Origin: Myxococcales bacterium UBA1238
Lineage (GTDB): Bacteria; Myxococcota_A; Bradymonadia; UBA7976; UBA1532
Reading direction: 5' to 3'
Length of the DNA: 64,000 nt
Assembly: GCA_002309015.1 (NCBI GenBank)
Contig: DBWM01000071.1
Span: 22,682 to 86,681 of the forward strand
The translations under genes and the position numbers were made by a program. A model generated the notes under the pieces. That model worked only from the letters and a program-made list of their open reading frames with translations, made no database searches and was not told where the DNA came from. Below, in pieces: positions 42,273 through 50,890 of this stretch (within the stretch, counting starts at the first letter, position 1; each line of letters begins with the position of its first letter).

Positions 42273-43355
42273 ATGCGCAATATCATCTATGGGGCGCTGG
42301 CAACAGCGGTGGGCTTTTTGGGGCAGATCGATCGGGGCTTGGCGGAGGAGCCTGTGCAGCAGCCGGGGGCGGGACGAATGCAGGCCAAATCGCCCGGAGT
42401 AGAGCGCGAGCTGGCGTATCGCAAATGGGCGGCCAAGGTCAAAAAGGCGCGTCTGGCGAATAATAGCGAGGCGTTGGAGGCGCTTCAGGCCCTGGCGAAT
42501 GAGCAGCATGTGCGATCGATGACGCTGGTGGGGCTGATGAAGGTTTACGGCTGGGGGACGCCGATGGACGAGCTCGATGGGGCCGAGTTGCTGAAGCAGG
42601 CGGCCCAGCAGGGCGATGCGCTGGCGCAGTTTGAGTTTGGCAGTTGCATGGTTGACGGTCGCGGGCGGGTGCAGGATCCAAAGGCGGGGACTCAATGGAT
42701 CTTAAAGGGGTTGCCCCAATTGCGCGAGCGGGCCGAGGCGGGCGATGCGCTGGCGCAAAATGCGTTGGGAAAGAGCGCGCTTTTGGGCATCGGGCAGGAG
42801 CCCAATATGGAAGCGGCAATGAACTGGTTTGAGCAGGCCGCCAAGCAAAATGTGGTCGAAGCGCAGGATGTGCTGGGGATGCAGCTTTATTTGGGAGTGG
42901 CGGTGAATCGAGAGCGTTCTGAAGCGATCCCCTGGCTCAAGAAGGCAGCGGCGCTTGGGGCCAAAAACTCGGCCTATTTAATGGGGTACGCTTACGAACA
43001 CGGTGACTGCATCGAAAAGGATCTGGGGCAGGCGCTCCACTGGTACAGCAAGGCGGCGGAATGGGGTGAACCCTGGGCGCAATGGGCTCTCGGTCGTTTT
43101 TATGCGCAGGGATTGGGCGTCAAGCAGGATGATACGCGCGCGTTGTTTTGGCTCACTAAATCGGCCGAGGCAGACTGCCCCGATGCTCAGAGGATGCTGG
43201 CCGATATGTATTTGAACGGAGAGGGCGTACCAAAGGACGAGGCCAAGGCTTCTTATTGGATGCAGCGCAATCTGGAGCAGACTAAGCACCCCATCCCCAA
43301 CATCACGCCGCAAATCAAAACCCAGGCCCCGCAGGAAAAAGGCCTTACTCGATGA
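42273..43355 (+). CDS. Secreted Sel1-repeat protein
   Basis: 360 residues from the ATG at 42273; a GTG at 42264 is the alternative. An N-terminal signal peptide (NIIYGALATAVGFLGQIDRGLA) is followed by about seven Sel1/TPR-like repeats (for example AAQQGDALAQFEFGSCMVDG, AAALGAKNSAYLMGYAYEHG, SAEADCPDAQRMLADMYLNG). Such solenoids bind other proteins in the envelope. It starts beside the DnaA-box cluster and ends overlapping the 3' end of the convergent nitroreductase gene by 11 nt. Confidence 0.85.
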   Translation: MRNIIYGALATAVGFLGQIDRGLAEEPVQQPGAGRMQAKSPGVERELAYRKWAAKVKKARLANNSEALEALQALANEQHVRSMTLVGLMKVYGWGTPMDELDGAELLKQAAQQGDALAQFEFGSCMVDGRGRVQDPKAGTQWILKGLPQLRERAEAGDALAQNALGKSALLGIGQEPNMEAAMNWFEQAAKQNVVEAQDVLGMQLYLGVAVNRERSEAIPWLKKAAALGAKNSAYLMGYAYEHGDCIEKDLGQALHWYSKAAEWGEPWAQWALGRFYAQGLGVKQDDTRALFWLTKSAEADCPDAQRMLADMYLNGEGVPKDEAKASYWMQRNLEQTKHPIPNITPQIKTQAPQEKGLTR

Positions 43356-43848
43356 CGCTGTATTTGTCGGCGTCGAGCTTGCTGTGACCTTCTTTTTGTT
43401 CGTCGGGGTGGCCTACGGGAATGAGGGCGAAGGGCAGCAGGTGATCGGGCAGGCTGAGGATGCGAGTGATCGCTTCCACGCGCTCCTGATGGGCGTAAAC
43501 GCCGCACCAGACCGCACCAAGGCCTAAGGTTGTGGCTTCAAGCAAAATGTTCTGGGCGGCCGCCGAGAGATCCTCCATGAACCAGTCTTTTGAGGCTTCG
43601 ACGCGCTTGTCGTAGCAGACGCAGATGGCGATGGGCGCCTGTTTGCACATCTGGGTGTAAGGGTGAACGGTGGGGATTTGGTCGAGCAGCGCGCGGTTCT
43701 TGATGACCACAAAATGCCAGGGGGCGCGACCAAAAGCCGATGGGGCGGCCATGCCAGCCTTGAGCAGCATCTCAATGTCGCTCTGACTTACGGGCTCTGC
43801 GGTATATTTACGGATCGAACGTCTGGTAAAGATGGCGTTCATTTTCAT
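43345..43848 (-). CDS. Nitroreductase family protein
   Basis: 167 residues. Classic short nitroreductase: FTRRSIRKYTAEPVS at the N-terminus, LLKAGMAAPSAFGRAPWHFVV, DLSAAAQNILLEATTLGLGAVWCGVY, and the end LPFALIPVGHPDE. It binds FMN and reduces quinones or nitro compounds with NAD(P)H. It is common in anaerobes and convergently overlaps the Sel1 gene. Confidence 0.93.
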   Translation of the reverse strand: MKMNAIFTRRSIRKYTAEPVSQSDIEMLLKAGMAAPSAFGRAPWHFVVIKNRALLDQIPTVHPYTQMCKQAPIAICVCYDKRVEASKDWFMEDLSAAAQNILLEATTLGLGAVWCGVYAHQERVEAITRILSLPDHLLPFALIPVGHPDEQKEGHSKLDADKYSVIE

Positions 43849-43975
43849 GCCTCCAGCAAATGCGATCGCCTATGAAATGAAGGCGAACGGTTGTTCAAAA
43901 AATGATTGGGGCTCGGATGGATGAACCAAACTCCGATGGACAAAAGCGATGCTGCAATCAGGCAGCTTCAGCAAT

Positions 43976-44290
43976 GCAATCCCAAATGAATGGGATGCTA
44001 CAAGTAAACAAGAAGGTCGTTCACAAATCGGGGATCGAGCATCCAGCATCATCGAGATGGCGATTTCATTTGGGGATCTGGATTCACAACTTCGACTAAA
44101 CGATCTCCAATTTGGGATCGGGCATCTTTGATGCTGGATATATGATCCCCAAATCGGGATCGAACTTGAGTGACCTAAAAAGGCCGATCCCGATTTGGGG
44201 ATCAGGGATCCTGAGCCTAAAAAGACCGATCCCTGCTTTGAGATCGATGATCCTGCAATCTGGTGAGTTGAACGCAAACTGTGAAGGAAT
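43976..44290. repeat. Second 42-bp-period repeat array with palindromic cores
   Basis: The core GATCCC-AATTTGGGGATC type occurs at 44102, 44144, 44186 and 44228, each exactly 42 nt apart, with weaker copies near 43979 and 44062. Units at 44174 and 44216 share CCTAAAAAG-CCGATCCC. On the minus strand this reads as 14-residue repeats (IPKSGSAFLGHSSS, IPIWGSYIQHQRCP, IPNWRSF). The period matches the array at 5139-5353. No start signal supports a gene; the rest of 43849-44439 holds nothing else recognised. Confidence 0.8.
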
Positions 44291-44439
44291 CGCGATGAAT
44301 GCAGCAAAGGCGATCTCGATTTGAGTGAAAGGGAAGCTGCATTTTGGTGATACGCCCGTAAAAGCGGTAAGCGCTGAGCGATCTTCAGGCAAAGTCGAAT
44401 GCAGCTTTTGAGTATCATGCAGACAGGCGGAATGGATGA

Positions 44440-45267
44440 TCACTCTTGGGGGATCGAGTCCACTTCTTCGAGCACGGGGGCAATTTCCTGAGATTCGTCC
44501 TCAAGCGGCTCTGGCGAAGCGCTCTCGGACGCTGGAGATTTTTTTTCGGCAGCCGCGTTCTCTGCTGCCTTCTTTTTGCGTGTATTTGACGCTTTCAAAA
44601 TGGCGCGCTGCTCTTCGAGATAGCCACACCATTGTTGCGCAGCATCGATCAGCGAATCGGTGGGATGGAGTACCAAACGCGCGTTGATTTGAAGCACGAG
44701 CTCGTTGTAACTGGCCAGGAGCGCTTCGCGGGCGTTCGAAGTCTGTCCCTTTTCGGTCTCGGTCTGGGTCTCATACTTGCGCTGCTGGATCTCCCTGAAA
44801 TGGGCGACGCGCTGCTCAAGTTGTTCAAGCCAACCCTCAATCCCGGCCGTTTCGAGTACGTCGCGCGGCAGATCCCGCAGCTCGGTGATCAAGCGGTCCA
44901 GGAGACCATATTTTTTCTTAAAGCTCAGGCGCGTGGGATTCTCGAATCGCGAGAAAACCGCGTTGACCTGCTCAGCGGCCTCTTTGATCTCGTGCAGATA
45001 ATGCAGCACGTTGGCCTTGATCTGGTGGTTGGTGGCGATCCACGCGTTGTCGACGGCGCCGTCAGCCTTCTTGACGCGTGCGCCATACGTGAGTGAGACC
45101 TTATCGAGCTCATCCTGAAACAGGTTGACCTTCTCGGAGAAGTCCGCACAAAGGCTTTGCTCTTCGAGAGTGAGCTTAGCGGCAAGGACGGAGGCCACAA
45201 ACGAGCAGTGACTGTAGACTGCGGCATTGGTCTCCGAGCTAAACGGGAAAGAGGGGACTTGAATCAT
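44440..45267 (-). CDS. Orphan helical protein, paralogue of the 4035-4802 gene
   Basis: 275 residues from the ATG at 45267, chosen for the AGGAG site 5-9 nt upstream. It aligns with the 4035 protein in the core: DNAWIATNHQIKANVLHYL against DDAWSSFNAQVKASALHPR, and a shared NPTR motif followed by a leucine-rich helix. Its C-terminal 60 residues are Lys/Ala then Glu-rich (EPLEDESQEIAPVLEEVD), like the acidic tail of the paralogue. No signal, membrane or catalytic motif. Function unknown. Confidence 0.72.
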   Translation of the reverse strand: MIQVPSFPFSSETNAAVYSHCSFVASVLAAKLTLEEQSLCADFSEKVNLFQDELDKVSLTYGARVKKADGAVDNAWIATNHQIKANVLHYLHEIKEAAEQVNAVFSRFENPTRLSFKKKYGLLDRLITELRDLPRDVLETAGIEGWLEQLEQRVAHFREIQQRKYETQTETEKGQTSNAREALLASYNELVLQINARLVLHPTDSLIDAAQQWCGYLEEQRAILKASNTRKKKAAENAAAEKKSPASESASPEPLEDESQEIAPVLEEVDSIPQE

Positions 45268-45570
45268 GTCGTCTCCTGGTGGTGAGCATTTTGTGCTCGG
45301 TTTGTGGGGCAGCGCGCGGCTGCAACTTAAAACGTTCAACTCCAAACGCTGCGCTTAAAAGGTTTAGCCTCGTAACCGAGCGTTCATGCTCTGTATCGGC
45401 GATACCGCCCAATTGTTGCGCGAGCCGTGCCAAAAAAATCAGTTTTTCTTTGACCGCATAAAAGTGAAGGATTGCGCGGCTTCTGTCCAGCGGTTTTTTG
45501 ATGATTGTGGGGGGAGAAGGTGAAGGCGGGATAGAACGCGATGCTGCAGGGGACTGAGCGCTGATGGCGC
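45268..45570. other. Intergenic gap without recognised content
   Basis: 303 nt between two leftward genes. It should hold the promoter of the orphan helical gene and the end of the caspase operon. A GAGCGC/GCGCTC hairpin sits near 45557-45573 but has no T-run. Confidence 0.4.
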
Positions 45571-46908
45571 TCACCATTGCCCATGGAGCGACAGGCCACC
45601 GGGCGTCAGGTAAAGGCTGTAACTTTCAGTGGTGTAAAAGGATTCCATCCAAAGAGGAATCCCGACCAACAGCAAGACGCCACCGCCACCCATGAGCAGA
45701 TAGCTGTAAGTGGCGTCCGGGTTTTCGATGATGTTTTTTTCGGTTGCGTAGCGATAAGCGCCGTAGCCCAGACCCGCTCCGCCGAGCACTGTAAAGGCGA
45801 TCGCCCGCCACAAGTTGTCGGAGTCGATGTGAACTTCTGTATGCCGCTCCTTTTCTTTCGAGCGGCCTGAGGATTTGGGTTCGCTTTCATCGTCAATGTC
45901 CCAGCCGATGGGTTGCAACGTTTGCTGGGCGGGTTCTTTTTGGGACGAAGGCTTGCTGCCGGATGTGGATCCCGATGTGCTCTCTTTCCGGGAGTCCTCT
46001 TTTTGGGGCGAAGGCTCTGCGGCCACTGTTGGTGCGGGGGCGTTCTCTTTTACCCTGGTGGCCAGCTTGTGATTGCGGGTCGAGAGCATCTTGGGGGTTT
46101 GTTCGCGGACGCCCTGTTCCTTCAAAAACCGCTTCACGAAGGCCTGCGCTTCATCCGATGTGACCGTGCCGTCTTTTTGGCCGTCGATTTCGCCGTCGGC
46201 CCAACCGCGAAGCGCCCCCAGGGCGGCATAAGTAAACGCGCCGTGCTTGGCTTTTTCCAAAGGTCCCGATTTTTCGCCTTCCGATGCGGCCGACCAAATC
46301 ACGATGGGCTTTGAGTTGGCCTGAAGCGTAAGGTTGATGGGGGCTGCAAAGCGCTTGCCGAACGAAACGCTGCAGGCATCGATGATGAAGACCGCCCGAT
46401 CCACCTGCGAGCTTGCGATCTTTTCCTGAAGTGTCCTGAGCACGACGGCATGTTCGGCCATGTGACGCTCGCTCATGGGCGTATCGGCCCCAAGGACCAG
46501 CTGATTGCGATCTTTGGGGGAGGCTGCACCGTGCCCTGCAAAATAAAACCAGACGGTGCCGCCCCTGGCTTCGCTGAGAGCAGCATCAAAGGCATCCTGA
46601 ATTTGGGCCGCCGTGGCGCTTTTGTCTTGAAGGCGGTGCAGGTTGGCCATCGGTACGCCGACCGTGTAAGTCAGAAAATGCTCGAACCCGTCGCCGTCCT
46701 GGGTGGCATAGGGCACCCCGTATTGATCGTCGAGCAGCGGATATTTTTCGATCGAGACGACGACCGCCGCATCGTTCGGTGCCTTGACGCCCGTGCGCAA
46801 AGGCTGATTGACATCGGGCAGGCTGGATTGGGCATAAGTCTGAGGTGCAACCGAGATTGCTGCCGCAAACACCCATGGCTTTAAAAAAGAAAAGGGGTTG
46901 ATCGCCAT
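45571..46908 (-). CDS. Caspase-like (C14) protein with C-terminal membrane anchor, copy 2
   Basis: 445 residues from the ATG at 46908, with AGGAGG 5 nt upstream. A signal peptide ends after TYAQ. The peptidase domain shows the dyad: His126 in FYFAGHGAAS and Cys179 in VFIIDACSV, with the expected WSAASEGEKSG region after it. A Ser/Lys/Glu-rich linker, a transmembrane pair (AIAFTVLGGAGLGYGAYRY and LLMGGGGVLLLVGIPLWM) and a short beta tail follow. About 65% identity to the copy at 48128-49492 in the protease domain. Likely cuts substrates after basic or acidic residues; specificity unknown. It ends the caspase-EGF-caspase transcript. Confidence 0.9.
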   Translation of the reverse strand: MAINPFSFLKPWVFAAAISVAPQTYAQSSLPDVNQPLRTGVKAPNDAAVVVSIEKYPLLDDQYGVPYATQDGDGFEHFLTYTVGVPMANLHRLQDKSATAAQIQDAFDAALSEARGGTVWFYFAGHGAASPKDRNQLVLGADTPMSERHMAEHAVVLRTLQEKIASSQVDRAVFIIDACSVSFGKRFAAPINLTLQANSKPIVIWSAASEGEKSGPLEKAKHGAFTYAALGALRGWADGEIDGQKDGTVTSDEAQAFVKRFLKEQGVREQTPKMLSTRNHKLATRVKENAPAPTVAAEPSPQKEDSRKESTSGSTSGSKPSSQKEPAQQTLQPIGWDIDDESEPKSSGRSKEKERHTEVHIDSDNLWRAIAFTVLGGAGLGYGAYRYATEKNIIENPDATYSYLLMGGGGVLLLVGIPLWMESFYTTESYSLYLTPGGLSLHGQW

Positions 46909-47009
46909 AGAACCTCCTGACGCATGACGCAGCTTTGAAAAGTATGCCTGAAAAGCGTCTGGAGTGGGGGGATTTCGATCGGGTGGTCTGGTGGATGCGG
47001 GGACGATGT

Positions 47010-48122
47010 TTAGTCCGGGCAGCGCTCGCCTTCGGGGAGGGGCTCGTGCTCGTTCTGGCAAGTGCAGATGAAGCTGCCGGCGGTGTTCTCACAGGAGGAC
47101 TCTGAGCCACAAAAATCAGCGGATTGGCTGCATTCATCGATGTCGTTGCATTGGGCGCCGAACAAGCCGCTTGCCGGTTCGTAACCCGAGTTGCAGTCGC
47201 AGCGGTAAGTATCGCCGATGGGGACGCAATGTGAGTTCGGCAGCGTGCTGCAGGGATCGGAATTGCAGGCGTTTTCAGGACAAGCGGCGCCTTCAACGGT
47301 GGAACCGTCCTGGCAGGTGCAAATGTAGCTGCCTTCAGTGTTTTTGCAGGTGGCGTTTGTCCCGCAGATCTCTGCGTTGCGGCTGCATTCGTCGATGTCG
47401 TTGCAGGTTTGGGAGGCAAACATTCCGGTCCCCCAGTCGTAGCCTGAGTCGCATTCGCAGCTGTAGCTGTCGTCATTGGGCACGCAGTGGGTATGCGGCT
47501 GATCGGTGCAGGCCCCGGGAGTGTTGTCGCAGATGTTGCTGGTGGCTACGCAGGTCGGTTTGCCATCATCGCCGGTGGCGGGTTCATAGCCAGCGCCGCA
47601 TTCGCAGCGATAACTGCCTTTGGTGTTGATGCAGCTGTTACGGGCGGGATCACCGCAGAGATAGGTGGGTTGGATGCTGACTTCTTCTACATGGCATTCG
47701 TCGATGTCTTCGCAATCGCCGTGCGTTTGGTAGGTAAACACTGTGCCCAGGCCGTAAGCGCAAATGCCGCTTTCGATCTCGTCGCCGTTTGCGTCAAAGC
47801 TCCTGGGGCATCGCACGATCTCGTAGTTGAAGCCCGCGTTGCAGGTGCAGGTCAGGGTCTTTTCGTCGAAGACGCCGCTCCCGTGGCATTCGCAGCTCTG
47901 AGTCTCGCTGTTGTAACTGGCCTGCTCGCCGCATTTTTTGGCAATGCTTTCTGATGAGAGCACGCATTTTTCGCTCTCTTCGTCGAACTGGTAGCCTTCG
48001 GCGCAAATCTCGTCTTTGTCGGGGACTGCATTGATCTCGAGGCAGGCAGTGGCGAGCAAAGCGGCCGCGAAAGTGAGGACTTTGGCCATCGAAGACATCA
48101 CGTCAGATTTAAAGCTCTTCAT
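47010..48122 (-). CDS. EGF-repeat lipoprotein between two caspase genes
   Basis: 370 residues from the ATG at 48122, 5 nt after the upstream stop. Lipobox LLATAC, then about seven Cys-rich EGF-like modules. Three carry the calcium-binding DIDEC start (DIDECHVEE, DIDECSRNAE, DIDECSQSAD) followed by CxNTxGSYxCxC. Calcium-binding EGF strings form rods in animal matrix proteins; in bacteria they occur mainly in Myxococcota-type predators. The lipid anchor and position between two secreted caspase-like genes suggest a cell-surface partner or substrate of the proteases, which is inferred. Confidence 0.9.
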   Translation of the reverse strand: MKSFKSDVMSSMAKVLTFAAALLATACLEINAVPDKDEICAEGYQFDEESEKCVLSSESIAKKCGEQASYNSETQSCECHGSGVFDEKTLTCTCNAGFNYEIVRCPRSFDANGDEIESGICAYGLGTVFTYQTHGDCEDIDECHVEEVSIQPTYLCGDPARNSCINTKGSYRCECGAGYEPATGDDGKPTCVATSNICDNTPGACTDQPHTHCVPNDDSYSCECDSGYDWGTGMFASQTCNDIDECSRNAEICGTNATCKNTEGSYICTCQDGSTVEGAACPENACNSDPCSTLPNSHCVPIGDTYRCDCNSGYEPASGLFGAQCNDIDECSQSADFCGSESSCENTAGSFICTCQNEHEPLPEGERCPD

Positions 48123-48127
48123 CTCGC

Positions 48128-49492
48128 TCACCATTGCCCCTTTACAAAAAAGCCGCCGGGTTGCAGCTGGAAGCTGTAATCGTAAGACATGTGGAAGGAA
48201 TCGATCCAATAGGGGATGCTGATCAGGGTCAGCAGGGCGCCTACGCTGATGGCGGTGTAACCCAGCCCTTCCCAGACGCGGGCTTCATCCTTTTGGGAGT
48301 CCCATTTTTCTTTCATTTTGCTGTAGGTTTGGCCTTCGCCGCGCCCAAAGGCTTCGATCGATTCCTGTCGCTTGTCCGCAACGCTCTGGGCCTTATTCCA
48401 TTTCATCCAGCCGCCCGAGCTGATGCCTCCGATTCCGATTGTGGTCAGCGCGATCGCGGTGACCAGGTTGCCCGCATCCACATGAAAATGCTTGGTGGGT
48501 TCATGGGGCGTCGCAATGGATGTGCTCAGACCGCCAGGCGTTGCAGAGGCCGGAGGCGTGGGCTTGGGCGTGAGACTCGTCTCGGTTGTGGTGGACGTCG
48601 AAATGGCGCCTGCAACGGGTGAGAGCTCGCGGACTTCGCTCGAAAGCTGTTCGTCTTTGTCCGACAAAAGTTGTGGGTTCTGGTCGCGGACGCCTTGCTC
48701 CTTTAAGAAGCGTTTGACAAAGGCGCTCGCTTCGTCGGTGGTGACGATGCCATCTTTGTGACCGTTGAGCTCGCCGTCGGCCCAGCCGCGAACTGCGCCC
48801 AAAGCGGCGTAGGTAAACGCACCGTGTTTGGCTTTCGTCAGCGGTCCCGATTTTTCACCTTCAGAGGCGGCGCTCCAAAGGATGATCGGCTTTGGATTCG
48901 ATTGCAGCGACAGGCTGACCGGCGCGGCAAAACGGTTACCAAACGCGACGTTACAAGCGTCGATCACGAAGATCGCCCGCTCCACTTCGGATTGCGCAAC
49001 CTTTTCCTGAAGCGCCTTGAGCGCCACTGCATGCCCCGCCATCAGGCGCTCGTTCATCGGCACATCGGCCCCAAGGATGAGCTGGTCGCGATCCTCGGGG
49101 GATGCGGCACCGTGTCCTGCAAAATAGAACCAAATGGTGCCGCCCTTGGCTTCGGTTAAGGCGGTGTGAAACGCGTCTTTGATTTGATCGGCCGTGGCGC
49201 TCCTGTCCTGAAGGCGGTGCAGGTTGGCCATGGGCACGCCCCGGGTGTAAGTCAGAAAATGCTCAAACCCGTCGCCGTCGCGGCTTGCGTAGGGCACCCC
49301 GTATTGCTCGTCGAGCAGCGGATATTTCTCGATCGAGACCACGACCGCCGCATCGTTCGGAGATTTGACGCCCGTGCGCAGAGGCTGATTGACGTCGGGC
49401 AACCCGCTGGTCTGAGCCTGGGCCTGATGCGCGAGAGGCCAGGCCACAGCCCATAGCCAGAGCAGCAAAAAGGAAAATCGTTGACTCACCAT
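48128..49492 (-). CDS. Caspase-like (C14) protein with C-terminal membrane anchor, copy 1
   Basis: 454 residues from the ATG at 49492, with GAGGAG upstream. Signal peptide (LLLWLWAVAWPLAHQAQA), peptidase domain with His127 (FYFAGHGAAS) and Cys180 (FVIDACNV), then a Ser/Thr/Pro linker, a membrane helix (LVTAIALTTIGIGGISSGGW), a charged segment (KMKEKWDSQKDEARVWEGL) and a second hydrophobic stretch. The mature N-terminus LPDVNQPLRTGVKSPNDAAVVVSIEKYPLL is nearly identical to copy 2, so the two arose by duplication. It leads the operon. Confidence 0.9.
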   Translation of the reverse strand: MVSQRFSFLLLWLWAVAWPLAHQAQAQTSGLPDVNQPLRTGVKSPNDAAVVVSIEKYPLLDEQYGVPYASRDGDGFEHFLTYTRGVPMANLHRLQDRSATADQIKDAFHTALTEAKGGTIWFYFAGHGAASPEDRDQLILGADVPMNERLMAGHAVALKALQEKVAQSEVERAIFVIDACNVAFGNRFAAPVSLSLQSNPKPIILWSAASEGEKSGPLTKAKHGAFTYAALGAVRGWADGELNGHKDGIVTTDEASAFVKRFLKEQGVRDQNPQLLSDKDEQLSSEVRELSPVAGAISTSTTTETSLTPKPTPPASATPGGLSTSIATPHEPTKHFHVDAGNLVTAIALTTIGIGGISSGGWMKWNKAQSVADKRQESIEAFGRGEGQTYSKMKEKWDSQKDEARVWEGLGYTAISVGALLTLISIPYWIDSFHMSYDYSFQLQPGGFFVKGQW

Positions 49493-49680
49493 TTCAAAAC
49501 TCCTCGGCCGCCCAAATGAACAGCCCCAACCATGTCTGGTTATAAGCATTTTCTGAAATCAGACCAAGCATCGCGGATTCTGGCGGACGCGCGCCTTGGT
49601 GAGGCGTTCTTCCTGTGGTCGACGCGGTTGAATTTTAGAGTGGGGGTCGTGATACTCGCGGCGGTTTTGGGGAGGTTTGC

Positions 49681-50100
49681 ATGTCGCTTGGGCGCATATT
49701 GTTTACCGAAGAAGGGGCGCTGGCCGATCGCGTGGGCCCTCGGCTGGAGCAGCTGAATCCCGGTTACGAATTTTTGGCTGTGAAGGATGGTGCGAGGCTC
49801 GTGAGCGTGTTTGCAAGGCTCGCCAAGACGCGACGTCCGCCCGTGCTCACGGTTTTGGTGCCGCCGTTAAAGCGCATCGACGCACCCGCCTGCATGATCT
49901 GCATCCGATCCATTGAGCGTGCTGTGGGCTGGAAACCTTCGCCGATCCTGTATTTTGGCGATGCCCAGGCGGCTTCACTGATGAAATCCGTTGGCTTTGC
50001 GGCCCATCTGCCGCGCAATCCCGCCGAGACGATCGATGCTGAAGCGGAGCGGCTCTCTCAAAATCTTTCGGCCTGGCTCACCAAACTGCGAAACGCCTAA
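49681..50100 (+). CDS. Small receiver-like or unknown signalling protein
   Basis: 139 residues, with GGAGG before the ATG. The alternation of strands (ILFTEEGALADRV, PPVLTVLVPPLKRIDAPACMI, PSPILYFGDAQAA) resembles a receiver (CheY-like) fold, but the phosphoacceptor Asp is not where it should be. It precedes the Zn-ribbon receiver gene by 12 nt and probably shares its transcript. Function unknown. Confidence 0.55.
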   Translation: MSLGRILFTEEGALADRVGPRLEQLNPGYEFLAVKDGARLVSVFARLAKTRRPPVLTVLVPPLKRIDAPACMICIRSIERAVGWKPSPILYFGDAQAASLMKSVGFAAHLPRNPAETIDAEAERLSQNLSAWLTKLRNA

Positions 50101-50112
50101 AGGAAGAAGCGC

Positions 50113-50811
50113 ATGTTGACAAGGTTTTGCCCCAACTGTGAGCGCGAGATGGAAGTGAAGCGCTTTGACGGCGAAGATTACTCGCTCTTGGTTTGCGCCT
50201 CCTGCGGTATGGGTCTGGGGCTTGCGGTGGGCGAGCGCCCTGCGGTGAGCGCGGTGACGTTTAAGTCTTCAAAAAGCGTGTTTGAAGCGCCCGCAGTATC
50301 GCCTTCATCGGTTGCAACTCCTCAAAAAACAAGAGAAAATTCGCGGTCCGATCCGCCTGCAAGCAGTTTGGAACCCGCTTCAAAAATGATGCGGTGCGTG
50401 CTTTTGGTCGATCCCGACGACGCTTTTCGGGCGATGGCCAAAATGCGCATCCTGGATCGCCATTGCGCCAAAGAAGTCTTCGAAATGGCCAATCCGGGTC
50501 GCGCAGTCGAGCAGATGATGAGCATTGCGATCGAAGGTTCGCGACCCGATCTGGTGATCTGCGATCTCAATCTCGATGAGATGAGCGGTCTTGAGCTGGC
50601 CCATGCCATCCGGGCGATCGAAAAGGGCCTCGATTGCTCGACCACGCCGCTCTTGTTTTTGACCTCAGCCCCCCTCACCGATGCGCTCAAAGCCGAAATG
50701 AAATCTCTCGGTCGCGTGCGCTACGTGCGAAAACCCGACGGCGATCCGCAGCGCGTGAGCGAAAAGCTGATCTCCCTCTTCGATCGCCTGTTGGAGCCCT
50801 CAAAGGCGTAA
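50113..50811 (+). CDS. Zinc-ribbon plus response-regulator receiver protein
   Basis: 232 residues. N-terminal zinc ribbon (CPNCERE...CASCG), a Ser/Pro linker to about residue 95, then a receiver domain: acidic pair in LLVDPDDAFR, the phosphoacceptor Asp in LVICDLNLDEMSG, the Thr/Ser site LLFLTSAP, and the conserved Lys in RYVRKPDG. There is no output domain, so it signals by partner binding. The kinase partner is not adjacent. Confidence 0.8.
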   Translation: MLTRFCPNCEREMEVKRFDGEDYSLLVCASCGMGLGLAVGERPAVSAVTFKSSKSVFEAPAVSPSSVATPQKTRENSRSDPPASSLEPASKMMRCVLLVDPDDAFRAMAKMRILDRHCAKEVFEMANPGRAVEQMMSIAIEGSRPDLVICDLNLDEMSGLELAHAIRAIEKGLDCSTTPLLFLTSAPLTDALKAEMKSLGRVRYVRKPDGDPQRVSEKLISLFDRLLEPSKA

Positions 50812-50890
50812 GAGTTGTGGGCTCATCCCGATTGATGCTCCCCCCGGTTTGTGATAAGGGGGGAACATTCAGACGGATAGGGCTTCATCG

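Noticed and set aside
41592..42695. 367-codon minus-strand frame across the DnaA-box region
   Set aside because: It spans the DnaA boxes and the start of the Sel1 gene, is rich in Arg/His/Gln and matches nothing.
43976..44290. CRISPR array
   Set aside because: Units are only 42 nt apart including any spacer, adjacent units are similar along their length, and no cas genes are present.
45239..45577. 112-codon minus-strand frame before the orphan helical gene
   Set aside because: It covers the ribosome-binding site and start of that gene in another frame and has no motif or start signal.
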